DNA of 35,327 bases from Pelethousia sp034928145 (GCA_034928145.1 JAYFPE010000014.1:1-35327); one strand, 5' to 3'. Positions 1-8,805 are shown, counted from the stretch's first letter. A program made the numbers and translations. Notes: a model not told the origin generated them from the sequence alone.

Positions 1-1
1 A

Positions 2-26
2 GGGGCGCTGCATGTTGCAGCGCCCC
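2..26. terminator. Hairpin downstream of the endolysin gene
   Basis: A perfect 10-bp inverted repeat (arms 2-11 and 17-26, loop ATGTT) lies about 20 bp beyond the endolysin stop. On the plus strand it is followed by GGTTTTGTT. On the minus strand the expected T tract would fall beyond the window edge, so it cannot be checked. It probably ends the late operon. Confidence 0.55.
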
Positions 27-46
27 GGTTTTGTTGAAAAGAAGGC

Positions 47-826
47 TTATCCGCGCCACTCCAAGCCGAGCGCTGCGTAGGTTTTAGGCCCGGCCTTACC
101 GTCGGGTACCAGCTTGGCGGCCTTCTGGAATTTGCGCAGGGCTTTGTCGGCCTGCGGGCCAAACACGCCGTCGATCGTGCCCACGGCATACCCACGCTTT
201 TTGAGGGCCGTCTGCAACTCGGCCACATCCACTCCTTGCAGATAGGGTTTTACCAGCATCAGCACGCGGCTCTTGGGCACGGGCGTGGGCGCAGGCGTAG
301 GGGCAGGTGTGGGCGTGGGCACAGGCGTGGGCGTAACCACCGCATTAAAAAAGGGCGGCCTGCCGTAAGCATTCCAGCCCTTGAGCGACGATTTGATCAC
401 CCCGGTGTCGCGGCCTTGCGCCTCAATTACGTTCAGGGCGTCGTCCACGATGTAGCCCACATGATATGCCTTACCCTTGGCATCCACCTTGAATACGAAA
501 TCGCCGCGCCGCAGCTCGCCTTGGGAAATGCGCGCGCACTTTCGCATCAGCCCATCCGCCGTAGTATCGTTGGAGAGCAGACCCTCTTTCAAGAGGAAAT
601 ACACAGCCAATCCGGAGCAATCGAAGGCGCGCAACACGTCACCGTACCCCGCGAGCACCTGCTTGCGCCAGAAGGCGATCGCCCGCGCCGCGTTGGCCGT
701 GCTGTTCTCGCGCTTGCGTATCCACGCCTCGCTGACTTGGCGGCCCTGCTCGCCCTGTCCGCCCCAAACATACACACTGTGGTTGCGCACCTGCTCCTCA
801 AGGTACGAAATAAACTTATTCAGCAT
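47..826 (-). CDS. Endolysin: NlpC/P60-type hydrolase with a C-terminal peptidoglycan-binding domain
   Basis: This 259-aa protein probably degrades host peptidoglycan at lysis. The N-terminal half looks like an NlpC/P60 papain-like peptidase: the nucleophile region is FDCSGL (Cys70), the catalytic His is probably His122 in YHVGYIVD, and a polar third residue follows near residue 135. A proline-threonine linker (about 165-184) leads to a PG_binding_1 repeat (about 193-253, with a YAVGTIDGVFGP core). There is no signal peptide, which fits release through a holin. The start at 826 has a GGGAG Shine-Dalgarno and overlaps the holin 3' end by 11 bp, so the two are probably translationally coupled. 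The family assignment is by motif; cleavage specificity cannot be read from the sequence. Confidence 0.85.
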   Translation of the reverse strand: MLNKFISYLEEQVRNHSVYVWGGQGEQGRQVSEAWIRKRENSTANAARAIAFWRKQVLAGYGDVLRAFDCSGLAVYFLLKEGLLSNDTTADGLMRKCARISQGELRRGDFVFKVDAKGKAYHVGYIVDDALNVIEAQGRDTGVIKSSLKGWNAYGRPPFFNAVVTPTPVPTPTPAPTPAPTPVPKSRVLMLVKPYLQGVDVAELQTALKKRGYAVGTIDGVFGPQADKALRKFQKAAKLVPDGKAGPKTYAALGLEWRG

Positions 827-1229
827 CGTTTTTATCTCCCTTCTTGGCGAGCTGCGCGAGTATGTCCCGCAGCTTGTCCGGTACGGGCACGCCCAGTCGC
901 GCGGCGTTTTCCACGATGGAGATGCCCTCGTTGCTCAGATAGAAAAAGACCACGGCAGTACGAAGCGTACTGCCGGTTCCGATCACCTGACTGTCGATCA
1001 TGTGCGCCACGCCCACCAGCGCGAATATCAGCACCTTTTTAAAGATGCCTCGCGCGCCCACCTCGCTGGAGAGCTTCTTGTCGACGACCGCGCACATCAC
1101 GCCGGTCAGGTAATCGATCGCCACCACGGCAATCAGCGCAATCAGCACGCCGTCCACCCCTCCCACAAACCAGCCGATCCCGCCGCCGATCGCGGTGAAA
1201 ACAAGCTGTATTCCATTCCAAATCCTCAT
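816..1229 (-). CDS. Phage holin (TcdE-like / holin family 4)
   Basis: This 137-aa protein has three or four hydrophobic segments (roughly residues 8-25, 27-48, 63-80 and 88-103) and a charged C-terminus. The DYLTG motif at 39-43, the following KKLSSEVGARGIFKK segment and the ENAARLGVPVP segment are typical of the toxin-secretion/phage-lysis holin family of Firmicutes phages. It would form membrane holes that let the endolysin, encoded immediately downstream with an 11-bp overlap, reach the wall. The two genes form a standard lysis cassette at the end of the late operon. Confidence 0.88.
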   Translation of the reverse strand: MRIWNGIQLVFTAIGGGIGWFVGGVDGVLIALIAVVAIDYLTGVMCAVVDKKLSSEVGARGIFKKVLIFALVGVAHMIDSQVIGTGSTLRTAVVFFYLSNEGISIVENAARLGVPVPDKLRDILAQLAKKGDKNDAE

Positions 1230-1264
1230 GAATTTGCCATCCTCACTTTCTCGTTGTGTTAACT

Positions 1265-1290
1265 AAAAAGCGCCCCCTTGTGGGAGCGCC
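1265..1290 (-). terminator. Intrinsic terminator between the fibre and holin genes
   Basis: On the minus strand a 9-bp stem (arms 1282-1290 and 1269-1277, two G-U pairs, 4-nt loop) is followed directly by five T residues (1269-1265). It begins right at the fibre gene stop codon. Full late transcription into the lysis genes therefore needs read-through, antitermination or a separate promoter. Confidence 0.75.
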
Positions 1291-3093
1291 CTAAAGCGTC
1301 AATATCAGGTCTTGTATCTGCCGCATCAAGTCTGCGCGCGGCCTGCCCGGCAGGAAGGGCAGCCATCCGACCGGCGGAACATCGAACGCGCCGGACGCGT
1401 CGTGGGAATTGATCACGCTGACGATATCGTCCACGGCGCTGCGTATTTCGGTGATGTGCAGCGGCCAGCGCCAAATCGGCGTTTTGCCACCTACGACTGT
1501 TTCTTTCCACGGCTGCACCGACAGACCGTAATAGCGCCGCACGGCATTGGCCGCGTCACGAAGCTGCTGGATGTGCGCCGCTTTGATCGTGGTAGCATTG
1601 GCGGTGAGCACCGAAAACGGTGACGCCGCGACCATAAACTGCACCTGCACCGCCGCACTCTCGGCTCCCGTGGTGGCGTTGATCGCCTTGAACGTAAGAG
1701 TATGGCTCCCCAATGAAAGTGGCGGCGGCATGAATATACTCGCGGTATTGCCCTCCAAGAGGCCGGATACCGAGAACCGCGCCGGGTCGGCCGTGCTGTC
1801 ATACCACGGGCCGTCGTCCACCTGTGCATGCAGCGTCTGCATGCCGCCCGCATATGCGCCGGATTTGAGCAATGCCCGTGGTATGGCGCTGTAGGCCGTC
1901 CTGCCGGATGCCGGAGCCAATACCGCAGGCGCGGGCGGCGAGGTGACCATACTGACGATGTTGCTCGAAACATACGCCGAGGGCGCGTCAAAGCTGTCCA
2001 CCGTCCGAATGCGGTACACCACCTTGACCCCATCGCGCATATCCGCCGCCACAGCCGTGCTGCCGGAGGTCGCGGAGGACAGGATCGTGGTCAGCGACGC
2101 GAAGGCCGTCCAAGTGACGCCGCCGTCCATAGAGCTTGCGCTTTGGAGCGTGTACGACTTGATAGCGCTGGTGCCGGGAACCACGCCGCCCCACGCGAGA
2201 GTGATGCTGCCGCCTTCGTACACTTCCGGCGCGGCAGTGAACACGCCCGGCGGCGAGGACAGCACGTTTTTGCGCAGGGTGCCCGATGTTGCCCAGCCCG
2301 AGTGATACGCCTCGCCCAGCGCGCCGCGCGTACGTATCCGAAACCGCCGGTAATGTCCGCGCGTGGGTGGCGGCTCGACGGTATACGAGCCGCTGCCCGA
2401 GGAGGAAGGCACAATTGCGGGCGTCTGCCACGCACTCCAGCCGGAACCATCCGAGGAATCGCTGTACGTGATTTCATATCCCGTAATGGCGTTTGCGCCG
2501 CCGCCTGTCGCGCCGCTCCACGTCAGCGTTGCTTCTGTCTCGGCCACGGACGGCGAAACGGTCACATTGGTCGGCGGCCCGCATGGCGCGAGCGGCGTGT
2601 AGTTGATCTGCAGGCTGTGGTTACCGGGAGTCGTGGAAAAACGTTCTGCGTCGCTGATGCCGCTCTGGTCGTTGGGCACGCGCTCCAAACGGAAAATATG
2701 GTCGGGGCTGTTGTTGTCCACAATCCACTGGACAATATTCGTGACGTCGATCGTGCGGCTTGCCGCGCTCGTGCCGGTAAGCGTAAACTGCACGCCGTCG
2801 CACGCAATGTACGGCCCGACGTTCCATGTGAACGCGCCCCAATTCCCCTTGCGCAGGCTGACCTTGCTGGTGAGCGTCGCGGCAAGGCCGCCCGAAACCT
2901 GCGCCAGTACGAGCGAAGCGCTGTTGATCGTGGAGCCTGCGGGTATCTGCGAGTTCAGGCTCTCAAAGTTGAAAAAGCAGTTATTGGTTGTACTGGAGTA
3001 TTTACCGACGTCGCACGAGCCTGTGTTGGCCTGATTGGGTGACGCCCTGTCGATCTCGCATACATGGGTGGCGTACTTGACTAAGGTTGGCAT
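1291..3093 (-). CDS. Tail fibre / adhesin-like structural protein with a DNRLRE-like module and Fn3 domains
   Basis: This 600-aa protein sits at the end of the tail module, where host-contact proteins are normally encoded. Residues about 1-180 resemble the DNRLRE/CBM96-type beta-sandwich seen in surface proteins (a stretch ending in FDVTNIV-like strands, with SLVLAQVSGG in the middle). Two fibronectin type III-like repeats follow (about 180-285 starting at PCGPPTNVTVSPS, and 288-385 starting near SSPPGVFTAAPEV), then an Ig-like stretch (about 388-490) and a C-terminal region of unknown fold. The start at 3093 has an AAGGCGG Shine-Dalgarno. The role as a fibre or receptor-binding accessory is inferred from position and domains. 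An intrinsic terminator sits immediately behind it. Confidence 0.7.
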   Translation of the reverse strand: MPTLVKYATHVCEIDRASPNQANTGSCDVGKYSSTTNNCFFNFESLNSQIPAGSTINSASLVLAQVSGGLAATLTSKVSLRKGNWGAFTWNVGPYIACDGVQFTLTGTSAASRTIDVTNIVQWIVDNNSPDHIFRLERVPNDQSGISDAERFSTTPGNHSLQINYTPLAPCGPPTNVTVSPSVAETEATLTWSGATGGGANAITGYEITYSDSSDGSGWSAWQTPAIVPSSSGSGSYTVEPPPTRGHYRRFRIRTRGALGEAYHSGWATSGTLRKNVLSSPPGVFTAAPEVYEGGSITLAWGGVVPGTSAIKSYTLQSASSMDGGVTWTAFASLTTILSSATSGSTAVAADMRDGVKVVYRIRTVDSFDAPSAYVSSNIVSMVTSPPAPAVLAPASGRTAYSAIPRALLKSGAYAGGMQTLHAQVDDGPWYDSTADPARFSVSGLLEGNTASIFMPPPLSLGSHTLTFKAINATTGAESAAVQVQFMVAASPFSVLTANATTIKAAHIQQLRDAANAVRRYYGLSVQPWKETVVGGKTPIWRWPLHITEIRSAVDDIVSVINSHDASGAFDVPPVGWLPFLPGRPRADLMRQIQDLILTL

Positions 3094-3104
3094 CTTACAC
3101 CGCC

Positions 3105-3608
3105 TTACTCGTACACGGCGGTGATCAGCGAGTTCACCGTGCCGCAGAGCGCGGAATCAAGCCGCGTGTCCGTGATCTTATCCTGCATGATCGACACCAC
3201 GCCCTTACCCACCAGCACATCCGCAAACCCCAGCTCGTACACCTCGACGGTGCGCGTCAGCGCGGGCGGGACGGGAGTTTCCAGCGCCGCGCCGGTCTTT
3301 ATCGCGAGCGCGATGTTCCTATCCACGGCGCTCAAGCGCAGCACCACCCGGTCGATACGCGGCTGTGCCCCGTTGGCCGTGGCGAGCGCCAGCTCCAGCG
3401 GTAGCGTGTTTTCATATGCGTAACCCCTGATCCACGCGCTGCCCGGAGCTACCAGCACATGCATGCCGTCGGAGGCCGTGACCTTGAGGTTATTGGTATC
3501 GACATAGAAGATGCCGTTGGTGACCAGCTTGGCGAAATACCCCGCGAAGTCGGAAGCGTCGTACACACGATCGCCGCCGGACGAGTTGAAAAAGCCGCTC
3601 TTTTCCAT
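3105..3608 (-). CDS. Baseplate/tail appendage protein, uncharacterised
   Basis: This is a 167-aa protein between the tail tip gene and the fibre gene. I chose the start at 3608 because an AAGGGGG Shine-Dalgarno precedes it, and the longer open frame upstream lies over the neighbouring gene. It contains IRGYAYENTLPLELALA and RIDRVVLRLSAVDRNIAL, which recur in tail-tip or baseplate proteins of Firmicutes siphophages (from memory; no search was run). It probably forms part of the distal tail. It has no signal peptide or membrane segment, and its exact role is unknown. Confidence 0.65.
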   Translation of the reverse strand: MEKSGFFNSSGGDRVYDASDFAGYFAKLVTNGIFYVDTNNLKVTASDGMHVLVAPGSAWIRGYAYENTLPLELALATANGAQPRIDRVVLRLSAVDRNIALAIKTGAALETPVPPALTRTVEVYELGFADVLVGKGVVSIMQDKITDTRLDSALCGTVNSLITAVYE

Positions 3609-3610
3609 GG

Positions 3611-4648
3611 TTATACCCCCTTGAGCTTTTGTGCGAGCGTGAGCGCGCCGCGCCCGAGCACCACGTCGATGTGCCTGCCTTCGCTGTTGTAGGTCTCTTC
3701 GATTTCCGTGATGCGCGTGCGCATGGATACACCCCACCGGTTTGACACCACCGTCACCATATCGCCCAGGTCGAAATCCTCTTTGTAGCGCAGGCTGCCG
3801 TGGTTGTGGAGTGTGGCGTCGAAGCCCTGTACCATTTGAAGATCATTGAGCCGAATGTCCCCGTGCTGGATGAGCGCCGCAGCGTACCCTTCCCCGAAAT
3901 CCTCGCTGCGCAGCGCCTTGGCGTCCACGAACACTTCGTAGCGGGCAAGTCCACTGGCGGAACCGGAAGGGACCATGGTGCGCAGCTCACCCTCGCCCTC
4001 GCCGCCGACCAACGCCACGCACGCGTAGTCCCGCGCGCTGTGCGTATACGCCTGTTCGGTCAGGTTTTCAAACTCTCTGGAGAATACCGCCGAAGTCTCA
4101 CGGCCCTCGTACAGGGTGACGGTGAAAAGCCTTGTGACCGGGTCGAACGCTGTGCGCAGGCCCACGTCGCAGGCGGCGCACAAGTCCTCAACGGTTGTGA
4201 GCAGGTTCCGATAGGAAACCTGCATGGTTACGGTTTGGGATAGCGGCGGGGATATGAAGCCCATACCAGAAATCGCCCTGTCCGGGTCGGACGGGGCGAT
4301 CACATGGTTGGCGAGAAGTTGGGCAATTGCATTTGAAAGATTCCCTTGCAGCATCTCCGTCTGCCAGATGATCCGGCGGGCAAGCAGGCCGGTTGCGAAC
4401 CGCCCTGAGACGGTGATGTACTCCTGCTCCTGTGCGTTTAGCTCGATGTGCTCTATGATCCCGGCCTCGGCATCGTCGTTCTTCCAGAGGATGTGCCCCA
4501 TGCGCAGCAGGGTCAGATTGTTGGCGTCCGCGATGGCGCGGAGCGTGAACCCGCCGCAGACGCTGTACTTTCGTGTCCATTGCAGGTGCTCATATGCCTC
4601 GATCACGCCCAAAAGGGCGCGATCCGCGTTGAATACATAAAGCTCCAT
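3611..4648 (-). CDS. Siphovirus tail-tip protein (ReqiPepy6 Gp37-like)
   Basis: This 345-aa protein begins MELYVFNADRALLGVIEAYE and continues with LQWTRKYSVCGGF. That opening is characteristic of Gp37-like tail proteins, which sit next to Dit and resemble the N-terminal domain of tail-associated lysins. The start at 4648 is set by a GGGGGTG Shine-Dalgarno and lies one base past the Dit stop codon (TGATATG), indicating coupling. The C-terminal half (ITEIEETYNSEGRHIDVVLG) also fits tail-hub proteins. It probably forms the hub below Dit. Confidence 0.78.
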   Translation of the reverse strand: MELYVFNADRALLGVIEAYEHLQWTRKYSVCGGFTLRAIADANNLTLLRMGHILWKNDDAEAGIIEHIELNAQEQEYITVSGRFATGLLARRIIWQTEMLQGNLSNAIAQLLANHVIAPSDPDRAISGMGFISPPLSQTVTMQVSYRNLLTTVEDLCAACDVGLRTAFDPVTRLFTVTLYEGRETSAVFSREFENLTEQAYTHSARDYACVALVGGEGEGELRTMVPSGSASGLARYEVFVDAKALRSEDFGEGYAAALIQHGDIRLNDLQMVQGFDATLHNHGSLRYKEDFDLGDMVTVVSNRWGVSMRTRITEIEETYNSEGRHIDVVLGRGALTLAQKLKGV

Positions 4649-4649
4649 A

Positions 4650-5501
4650 TCACACCCCCAAATACTGCGGCCGGAAGAAGATGGTGACCTCCAGCATGTC
4701 CATGTTCTCCGCCGCGCTGTAGCGCAGCGTATTGCGGCCAACATCAAGTTGCAGGAACGTGGAGGACGTATCCACGTCCGGGAACGCGTTCGCCGCCACG
4801 CCGCCCATGACGCTGCGCACGCGCTTGGCGGCAAAGTGCGTATCCACCGTGATCTGCTCGCCCGGCGTCATGGTGCGAAGGATACGCATGACCTCGCCGG
4901 TGTCCACATTCATGAGCTCGGGATCGGTGACGCTACCCAGCGCCCGGAACTGGATGCTACACCCGCAGGGTACGTCGCCGTCGTTGTCAACGAATATGAT
5001 CTGGCTCGGCTCGCGCGCGCCGAACTCCATGCCGCCCTCGGGGATTTCGAGGAGAAAACTAAGCTTTGCCGTCCATGCCGCCAGCTCCACGCGCAGCTCA
5101 TCGATGTCCTCAAAAAACGGCGACGGGCAGAGCAAGGATATAAAAAAGGAAGGCGTGCGCGCGCTGCTGCGCTGGGCAAACACGACCTCCTCCACGCTGC
5201 AGGGGATGCGCTTGCCGCGATAGGTGAGCACACCCGCCTTCTTGGGAGAAAAGATGCGCAAAAGCCGCTGCCGGAGCATTGCCGCCTCGTCGGCGCTGCC
5301 CGCCACGATCGTGCCCTCCAGCGTGATGTTGCGCGTATCCAACGTGCCGGAGATATAAAAAGCGCCGTCTTGACTCGGCGCTTTGAAGGTAAGAATGTTT
5401 TGTCGTATCTGACCGGTGCCGTCCACGCTTGTGAGGAAATATGGGCGGCGCTGGCGAAGGGTAAGCGATTCGCCGTCGCTGTTTTCATATGTGATCTGCA
5501 T
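4650..5501 (-). CDS. Distal tail protein (Dit-like, phage tail family)
   Basis: This is a 283-aa protein directly after the tape measure gene, the standard place for Dit in siphophages. The N-terminal half has the expected pattern: residues about 1-30 form the first strands (YENSDGESLTLRQRRPYFLT), and the region about 60-100 includes LEGTIVAGS and RLLRIFSPKKAGVLTYRG, which matches the sipho_tail family. Dit hexamers join the tail tube to the baseplate or tip. The coding sequence contains a perfect terminator-like hairpin at 5357-5384. Confidence 0.85.
   Translation of the reverse strand: MQITYENSDGESLTLRQRRPYFLTSVDGTGQIRQNILTFKAPSQDGAFYISGTLDTRNITLEGTIVAGSADEAAMLRQRLLRIFSPKKAGVLTYRGKRIPCSVEEVVFAQRSSARTPSFFISLLCPSPFFEDIDELRVELAAWTAKLSFLLEIPEGGMEFGAREPSQIIFVDNDGDVPCGCSIQFRALGSVTDPELMNVDTGEVMRILRTMTPGEQITVDTHFAAKRVRSVMGGVAANAFPDVDTSSTFLQLDVGRNTLRYSAAENMDMLEVTIFFRPQYLGV
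5357..5384 (-). terminator. Terminator-like hairpin inside the Dit gene
   Basis: On the minus strand a perfect 9-bp stem (arms 5376-5384 and 5359-5367, 8-nt loop) runs into a five-T tract at 5361-5357. It meets the usual sequence criteria for an intrinsic terminator but lies within coding sequence. Whether it works is untested. Confidence 0.55.
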
Positions 5502-5510
5502 GCGCCCTCC

Positions 5511-8099
5511 TTACAGTTCCAGCGCCAATTTGCGGGAAAGGTTCTTAAATTCACGAGAAAGCTCCCTTTCGCTGAGCGCCTTGGGCGTGACTACCGATAT
5601 GCTCTGGTGGATGGTGGTGCCGCCGGACGCGCGGCCCGGCCCTCCGCTCGAAGGGAACCGCGCATCCACATCGAAATCTGTCGGTATTGCCCCGTACATA
5701 TCCCGGCGTATGCCGTCCATGGCCTTTGTGAAGCCAACGCCAAGGCCCTCCGCCATATGGCCGCCGATCCCGGCGAACACGGTGGAGGGCGAGCGGATGC
5801 CCAGCACCCCCTTGATGCCGCTGACGATGCCGCCCACAAAATCGCTGACCTTGCTCTTAATCCACGATGCCATGCTCTGGATGCCGTTCCAAAGGCCCGT
5901 GACGATGTTCTTGCCAATTTCCCACACTGCGCTGAGCGCCTTGCCCAAGCCGTCGATGATCGCCGAAATGATCTGTGGGATGGCTTTGACGAGTTGGGGA
6001 ATGGCCTGAATAAGCCCCACGGCAAGCTGCACGGTGAGCGCTATGCCCATTTCAATGATCTTGGGGAGATTGTTCACGATAAAGCCGATGATCGCCGTTA
6101 TGATCTTGGGCAACGCTTCCACGAGCTTGGGCAGGGCGTTCAATAACCCCTGCGCCAGCCCCTGTATGATTTTGAGCGCGGCGTCGAGCATCTTGGGCAT
6201 GTTTTGTATGAGCACCTGCACGATGAGGATAATCGCTTCCACGATGGAGGGGATAAGCTCCGGCAGCGAATCGGCAAGGCCGGTCGCCAGCGTCACGATC
6301 ATCTGGATGGCCGCCTCCACCAGTGCGGGCAGGTTCGCTATGATGCCTTGCACCAAGGTGAGCACAAGCGTCACCGCCGCCTCCGTGATCCGGGGAAGCG
6401 CTTCGATTAAAGCGGTGAGCAGTGTCATGACGATATTCACCGCCGACTCGATCAGCATGGGCAGGTTCTCTATGATCGCGCCGCCGATGGCCATGACGAT
6501 ATTGAGGCCCAGCTCAAGAAACATCGGCATCTTTTCCACGATGATGTTGGCAACATCTCCGATCGCCGTGCCGATGGCCGCAGCGATCTGCTCAAAATCG
6601 CCGTTCGCCGCATTGATGGCGTTTCCGAGCGTGGAGAACACGCCGGTAATGCCAGCCGAAACCTCGCTGACCACGGGAAGGAATACGCCCTGCAGGGAAC
6701 GCTTTGTGCCCTCGATCGCGGTGTCGAGGTCGTTGTACTTGATTTTGTTGATTTGGGAGAGCGCGTCGTAGTTTTTCTGTGCGCCGTCCGCCATGCTTGA
6801 AAGCACCGGCAGCACGTTGGCTTCCAAATCCTCGTACATGGTGCCGAACAGCGCAACGGCGGCGTTGTTCTTCGCCAATGGATCTTCCATGGTGTTCAGC
6901 GCGCTAACGACCTCGAAGAAGGCTGCCTGCGCGTCGGCACCGCCGGAAGCGAACCGGCGCATCATATCCTCCGCGTTCATCCCGAGCGTCTGGAACGCCT
7001 GCGTCGTGGTGACGCTGCCGTCCTTGGCGCGTATATTGAACTCCTTCACCGCGTCGCCGACCTTATCTATGGAAAAAGCGCCCGCATCCGCGCCGCTGAT
7101 CAGGCTGGCAATGAACTGGTCGGCGGATAGGCCCAGCGCGGAATACTGCGCGGAGTATTCATTCAAGGTGTCCAGCAGGTCGCCGTTTTTGTCCGCGCCA
7201 TTCTGCGCGCCTACCGCGATGATGTTATACGCCTGCTCGGCGCTCACGCCGAAATTCTTCATGAGCGCACCGGCTGCGCGGGCCGATTCCTGCATTTCAA
7301 AGCCGAACGTGTCGCGCAGCGCAAAACCGGACTCCGTCGCTTTTTCCAGCTCCGCACCCCACAGTCCGGTGGTTTTCTTGACAGTCGATAGGCCCTCGGC
7401 CACATCTGCCATGTTTTCGCCGAAGTTGTGCTTGTACACATTGCGGGCGACTACTCCCAACGCCTCAAGCTCGGCACCGGTCGCGCCGGTGGAAGCGGAA
7501 ATCTGGTTGACCGCCTGATTGTATTCGTCGCCCAACTTCACCAATCCGACACTGGCGGCGATCGCCGCCGTGCCGATTGCTACAACAGTCGCAGCCACGG
7601 CAACCCCGATGCCCTTGAGGATGCCGCCCAGCTTTTCAAAGCTGCCACCGGCCTTTTCCGTCCGACCGGCGCTGTCCTCAACCGCGCCGCTGAACTCCCC
7701 GACGCTCTCGCCCGCGCCGTCAAAGCCTTTTTCGAATTCCGTGAGCGCGGCGTTGTTATTATCCAGCTCGCGCTCCATATCGTTCAGCTCGGCCTTGGCG
7801 TTGTTTAGCTGGACGGCCCATGCCTTGGTGCGGCTGCCCGTTTCGCCGAAGGAGTCCGTTGAGTTTTTGAGCGCCTTTTCCAGCAGGTCGATCTTTTCCT
7901 TCTGCTCGTCAATTTCCTTTGTGAGCACCCTATTGCGGGCGGTGACGGCCTGTACGGAATTGTCCTGCTTATCGAACTGCGAGGTGACCAGCTTCATTTC
8001 CGAACCCAGCACCTTGAAATCCTGATTGATCTCGCGCAGGGCCTTCTTGAACTCCTTTTCGCCCTCGACGCCGATCTTAAGCCCGAAATTATCCGCCAT
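5511..8099 (-). CDS. Tail tape measure protein
   Basis: This 862-aa protein, the largest in the window, sets tail length. The N-terminal ~130 residues are charged and predicted coiled coil (LKIGVEGEKEFKKALREIN, then a long heptad-rich stretch). The middle contains a membrane-like glycine/alanine segment (VAVAATVVAIGTAAIAA) and a phage TMP core domain (about 210-470). Residues about 510-790 hold several tandem hydrophobic repeats of roughly 35-40 aa built around ENLPxLIExA-like units. The start at 8099 is chosen for its AGGAAGG Shine-Dalgarno; an in-frame start further upstream would cross the moron terminator. It is separated from the chaperone gene by an inserted flavodoxin gene. Confidence 0.92.
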   Translation of the reverse strand: MADNFGLKIGVEGEKEFKKALREINQDFKVLGSEMKLVTSQFDKQDNSVQAVTARNRVLTKEIDEQKEKIDLLEKALKNSTDSFGETGSRTKAWAVQLNNAKAELNDMERELDNNNAALTEFEKGFDGAGESVGEFSGAVEDSAGRTEKAGGSFEKLGGILKGIGVAVAATVVAIGTAAIAASVGLVKLGDEYNQAVNQISASTGATGAELEALGVVARNVYKHNFGENMADVAEGLSTVKKTTGLWGAELEKATESGFALRDTFGFEMQESARAAGALMKNFGVSAEQAYNIIAVGAQNGADKNGDLLDTLNEYSAQYSALGLSADQFIASLISGADAGAFSIDKVGDAVKEFNIRAKDGSVTTTQAFQTLGMNAEDMMRRFASGGADAQAAFFEVVSALNTMEDPLAKNNAAVALFGTMYEDLEANVLPVLSSMADGAQKNYDALSQINKIKYNDLDTAIEGTKRSLQGVFLPVVSEVSAGITGVFSTLGNAINAANGDFEQIAAAIGTAIGDVANIIVEKMPMFLELGLNIVMAIGGAIIENLPMLIESAVNIVMTLLTALIEALPRITEAAVTLVLTLVQGIIANLPALVEAAIQMIVTLATGLADSLPELIPSIVEAIILIVQVLIQNMPKMLDAALKIIQGLAQGLLNALPKLVEALPKIITAIIGFIVNNLPKIIEMGIALTVQLAVGLIQAIPQLVKAIPQIISAIIDGLGKALSAVWEIGKNIVTGLWNGIQSMASWIKSKVSDFVGGIVSGIKGVLGIRSPSTVFAGIGGHMAEGLGVGFTKAMDGIRRDMYGAIPTDFDVDARFPSSGGPGRASGGTTIHQSISVVTPKALSERELSREFKNLSRKLALEL

Positions 8100-8129
8100 A
8101 TCGTCACCGCCTTCCTGAAAAAGTGCAAC

Positions 8130-8156
8130 AAAAAAGAGCAACCTTTCGATTGCTCT
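8130..8156 (-). terminator. Intrinsic terminator of the flavodoxin moron
   Basis: On the minus strand a perfect 7-bp stem (arms 8150-8156 and 8135-8141, 8-nt loop) is followed by six T residues (8135-8130). It lies between the flavodoxin stop (8191) and the tape measure ribosome-binding site, so it also stands in the path of late transcription. Confidence 0.85.
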
Positions 8157-8190
8157 GAGCTGGTTACCTATATTTCCAATATCCTCGTGG

Positions 8191-8718
8191 TTACGTTTTG
8201 CTTACTTCTCCGACAAGTTTCTCAATATCCGCTTCAAAGCGCTTCAAATCATGATCTCTAACCTTATAATTGAAGGTGTGCTTTACCTTATTCTGCTGGT
8301 CTTCCGGCAATAGGCGGTTTATCCATAATTCAGTCACACCGATAGGTTCGCGCTGAATAATGGATGACAGTTCCGCCGCAATTTTTTCTTTTTGGCCTGT
8401 CTCTCCATTGCACAGAGATATAAAGAAATACTTACATATCCTGTAGGATTCCTTTTCTAAGAATGCTCTCATGGGGGACGCAATCCGACCGCCCCAAATA
8501 GGCGCGATCAAAATAAAAACGTCATGCTCATGATCGGCGATTTGATAGCCCGATAGTTTTGAATTGCGGTTAAAAATAAAGTCAAGAAGAATGGATATTG
8601 TTTTTCTTTTCTTCTTCTCGTCTATTTTTAAGATCTCACACCCCAATCTATCTTCTATTTTTAAAGCGAGTTTTTCATTATTGCCAGTATGTGAGTAGTA
8701 AATAATCAAAGGTTTCAT
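8191..8718 (-). CDS. Flavodoxin-like protein (phage moron)
   Basis: This 175-aa protein begins MKPLIIYYSHTGNNEKLA, a beta strand followed by the SxTGNN phosphate-binding loop for FMN (residues 9-14). APIWGGRIASPMRAFLEK (about residues 76-93) matches the second FMN loop of flavodoxin-fold proteins, and FISLCNGETGQ follows. It probably binds FMN and acts as an electron carrier or NAD(P)H-dependent reductase; the substrate is unknown. The start at 8718 has a GGAGAGAGG Shine-Dalgarno. The gene is visibly richer in A+T than the tail genes around it and has its own promoter and terminator, so it looks like a late insertion between the chaperone and tape measure genes. It has no structural role that I can see. 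Confidence 0.82.
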   Translation of the reverse strand: MKPLIIYYSHTGNNEKLALKIEDRLGCEILKIDEKKKRKTISILLDFIFNRNSKLSGYQIADHEHDVFILIAPIWGGRIASPMRAFLEKESYRICKYFFISLCNGETGQKEKIAAELSSIIQREPIGVTELWINRLLPEDQQNKVKHTFNYKVRDHDLKRFEADIEKLVGEVSKT

Positions 8719-8771
8719 GAATCCCTCTCTCCAAATGCCAATCCCCAGTAATGACACGGCATTTTTTGTAA

Positions 8772-8800
8772 ATTATAACATACGCACATACTACAATCAA
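8772..8800 (-). promoter_or_regulatory. Promoter of the flavodoxin gene
   Basis: On the minus strand TTGATT (8800-8795) is separated by 17 bp from TATAAT (8777-8772), with a TG extension one base before the -10. The start codon lies about 54 bp beyond the -10. The region is strongly A+T-rich. It should be active in the lysogen, independently of late transcription. Confidence 0.8.
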
Positions 8801-8805
8801 TTAAA

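Noticed and set aside
270..345. Short repeats in DNA resembling a tandem array
   Set aside because: They encode the proline-threonine linker of the endolysin; not a CRISPR array or a mobile repeat.
340..375. A-run followed by GGGCGGCC as a possible terminator
   Set aside because: The inverted repeat is only 3 bp with a tight loop; too weak.
236..1262. Long plus-strand open frames opposite the lysis genes
   Set aside because: They mirror the GC-rich third positions of the endolysin and holin genes, have no ribosome-binding site and no recognisable domain. The same applies to the long antisense frames at 1828-3042, 4749-6146, 9976-11310, 11378-12562, 19904-21319 and 25497-26498.
5900..6650. 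Repeated hydrophobic segments that could be membrane helices
   Set aside because: They are the tandem hydrophobic repeats of the tape measure protein, normal for the family.
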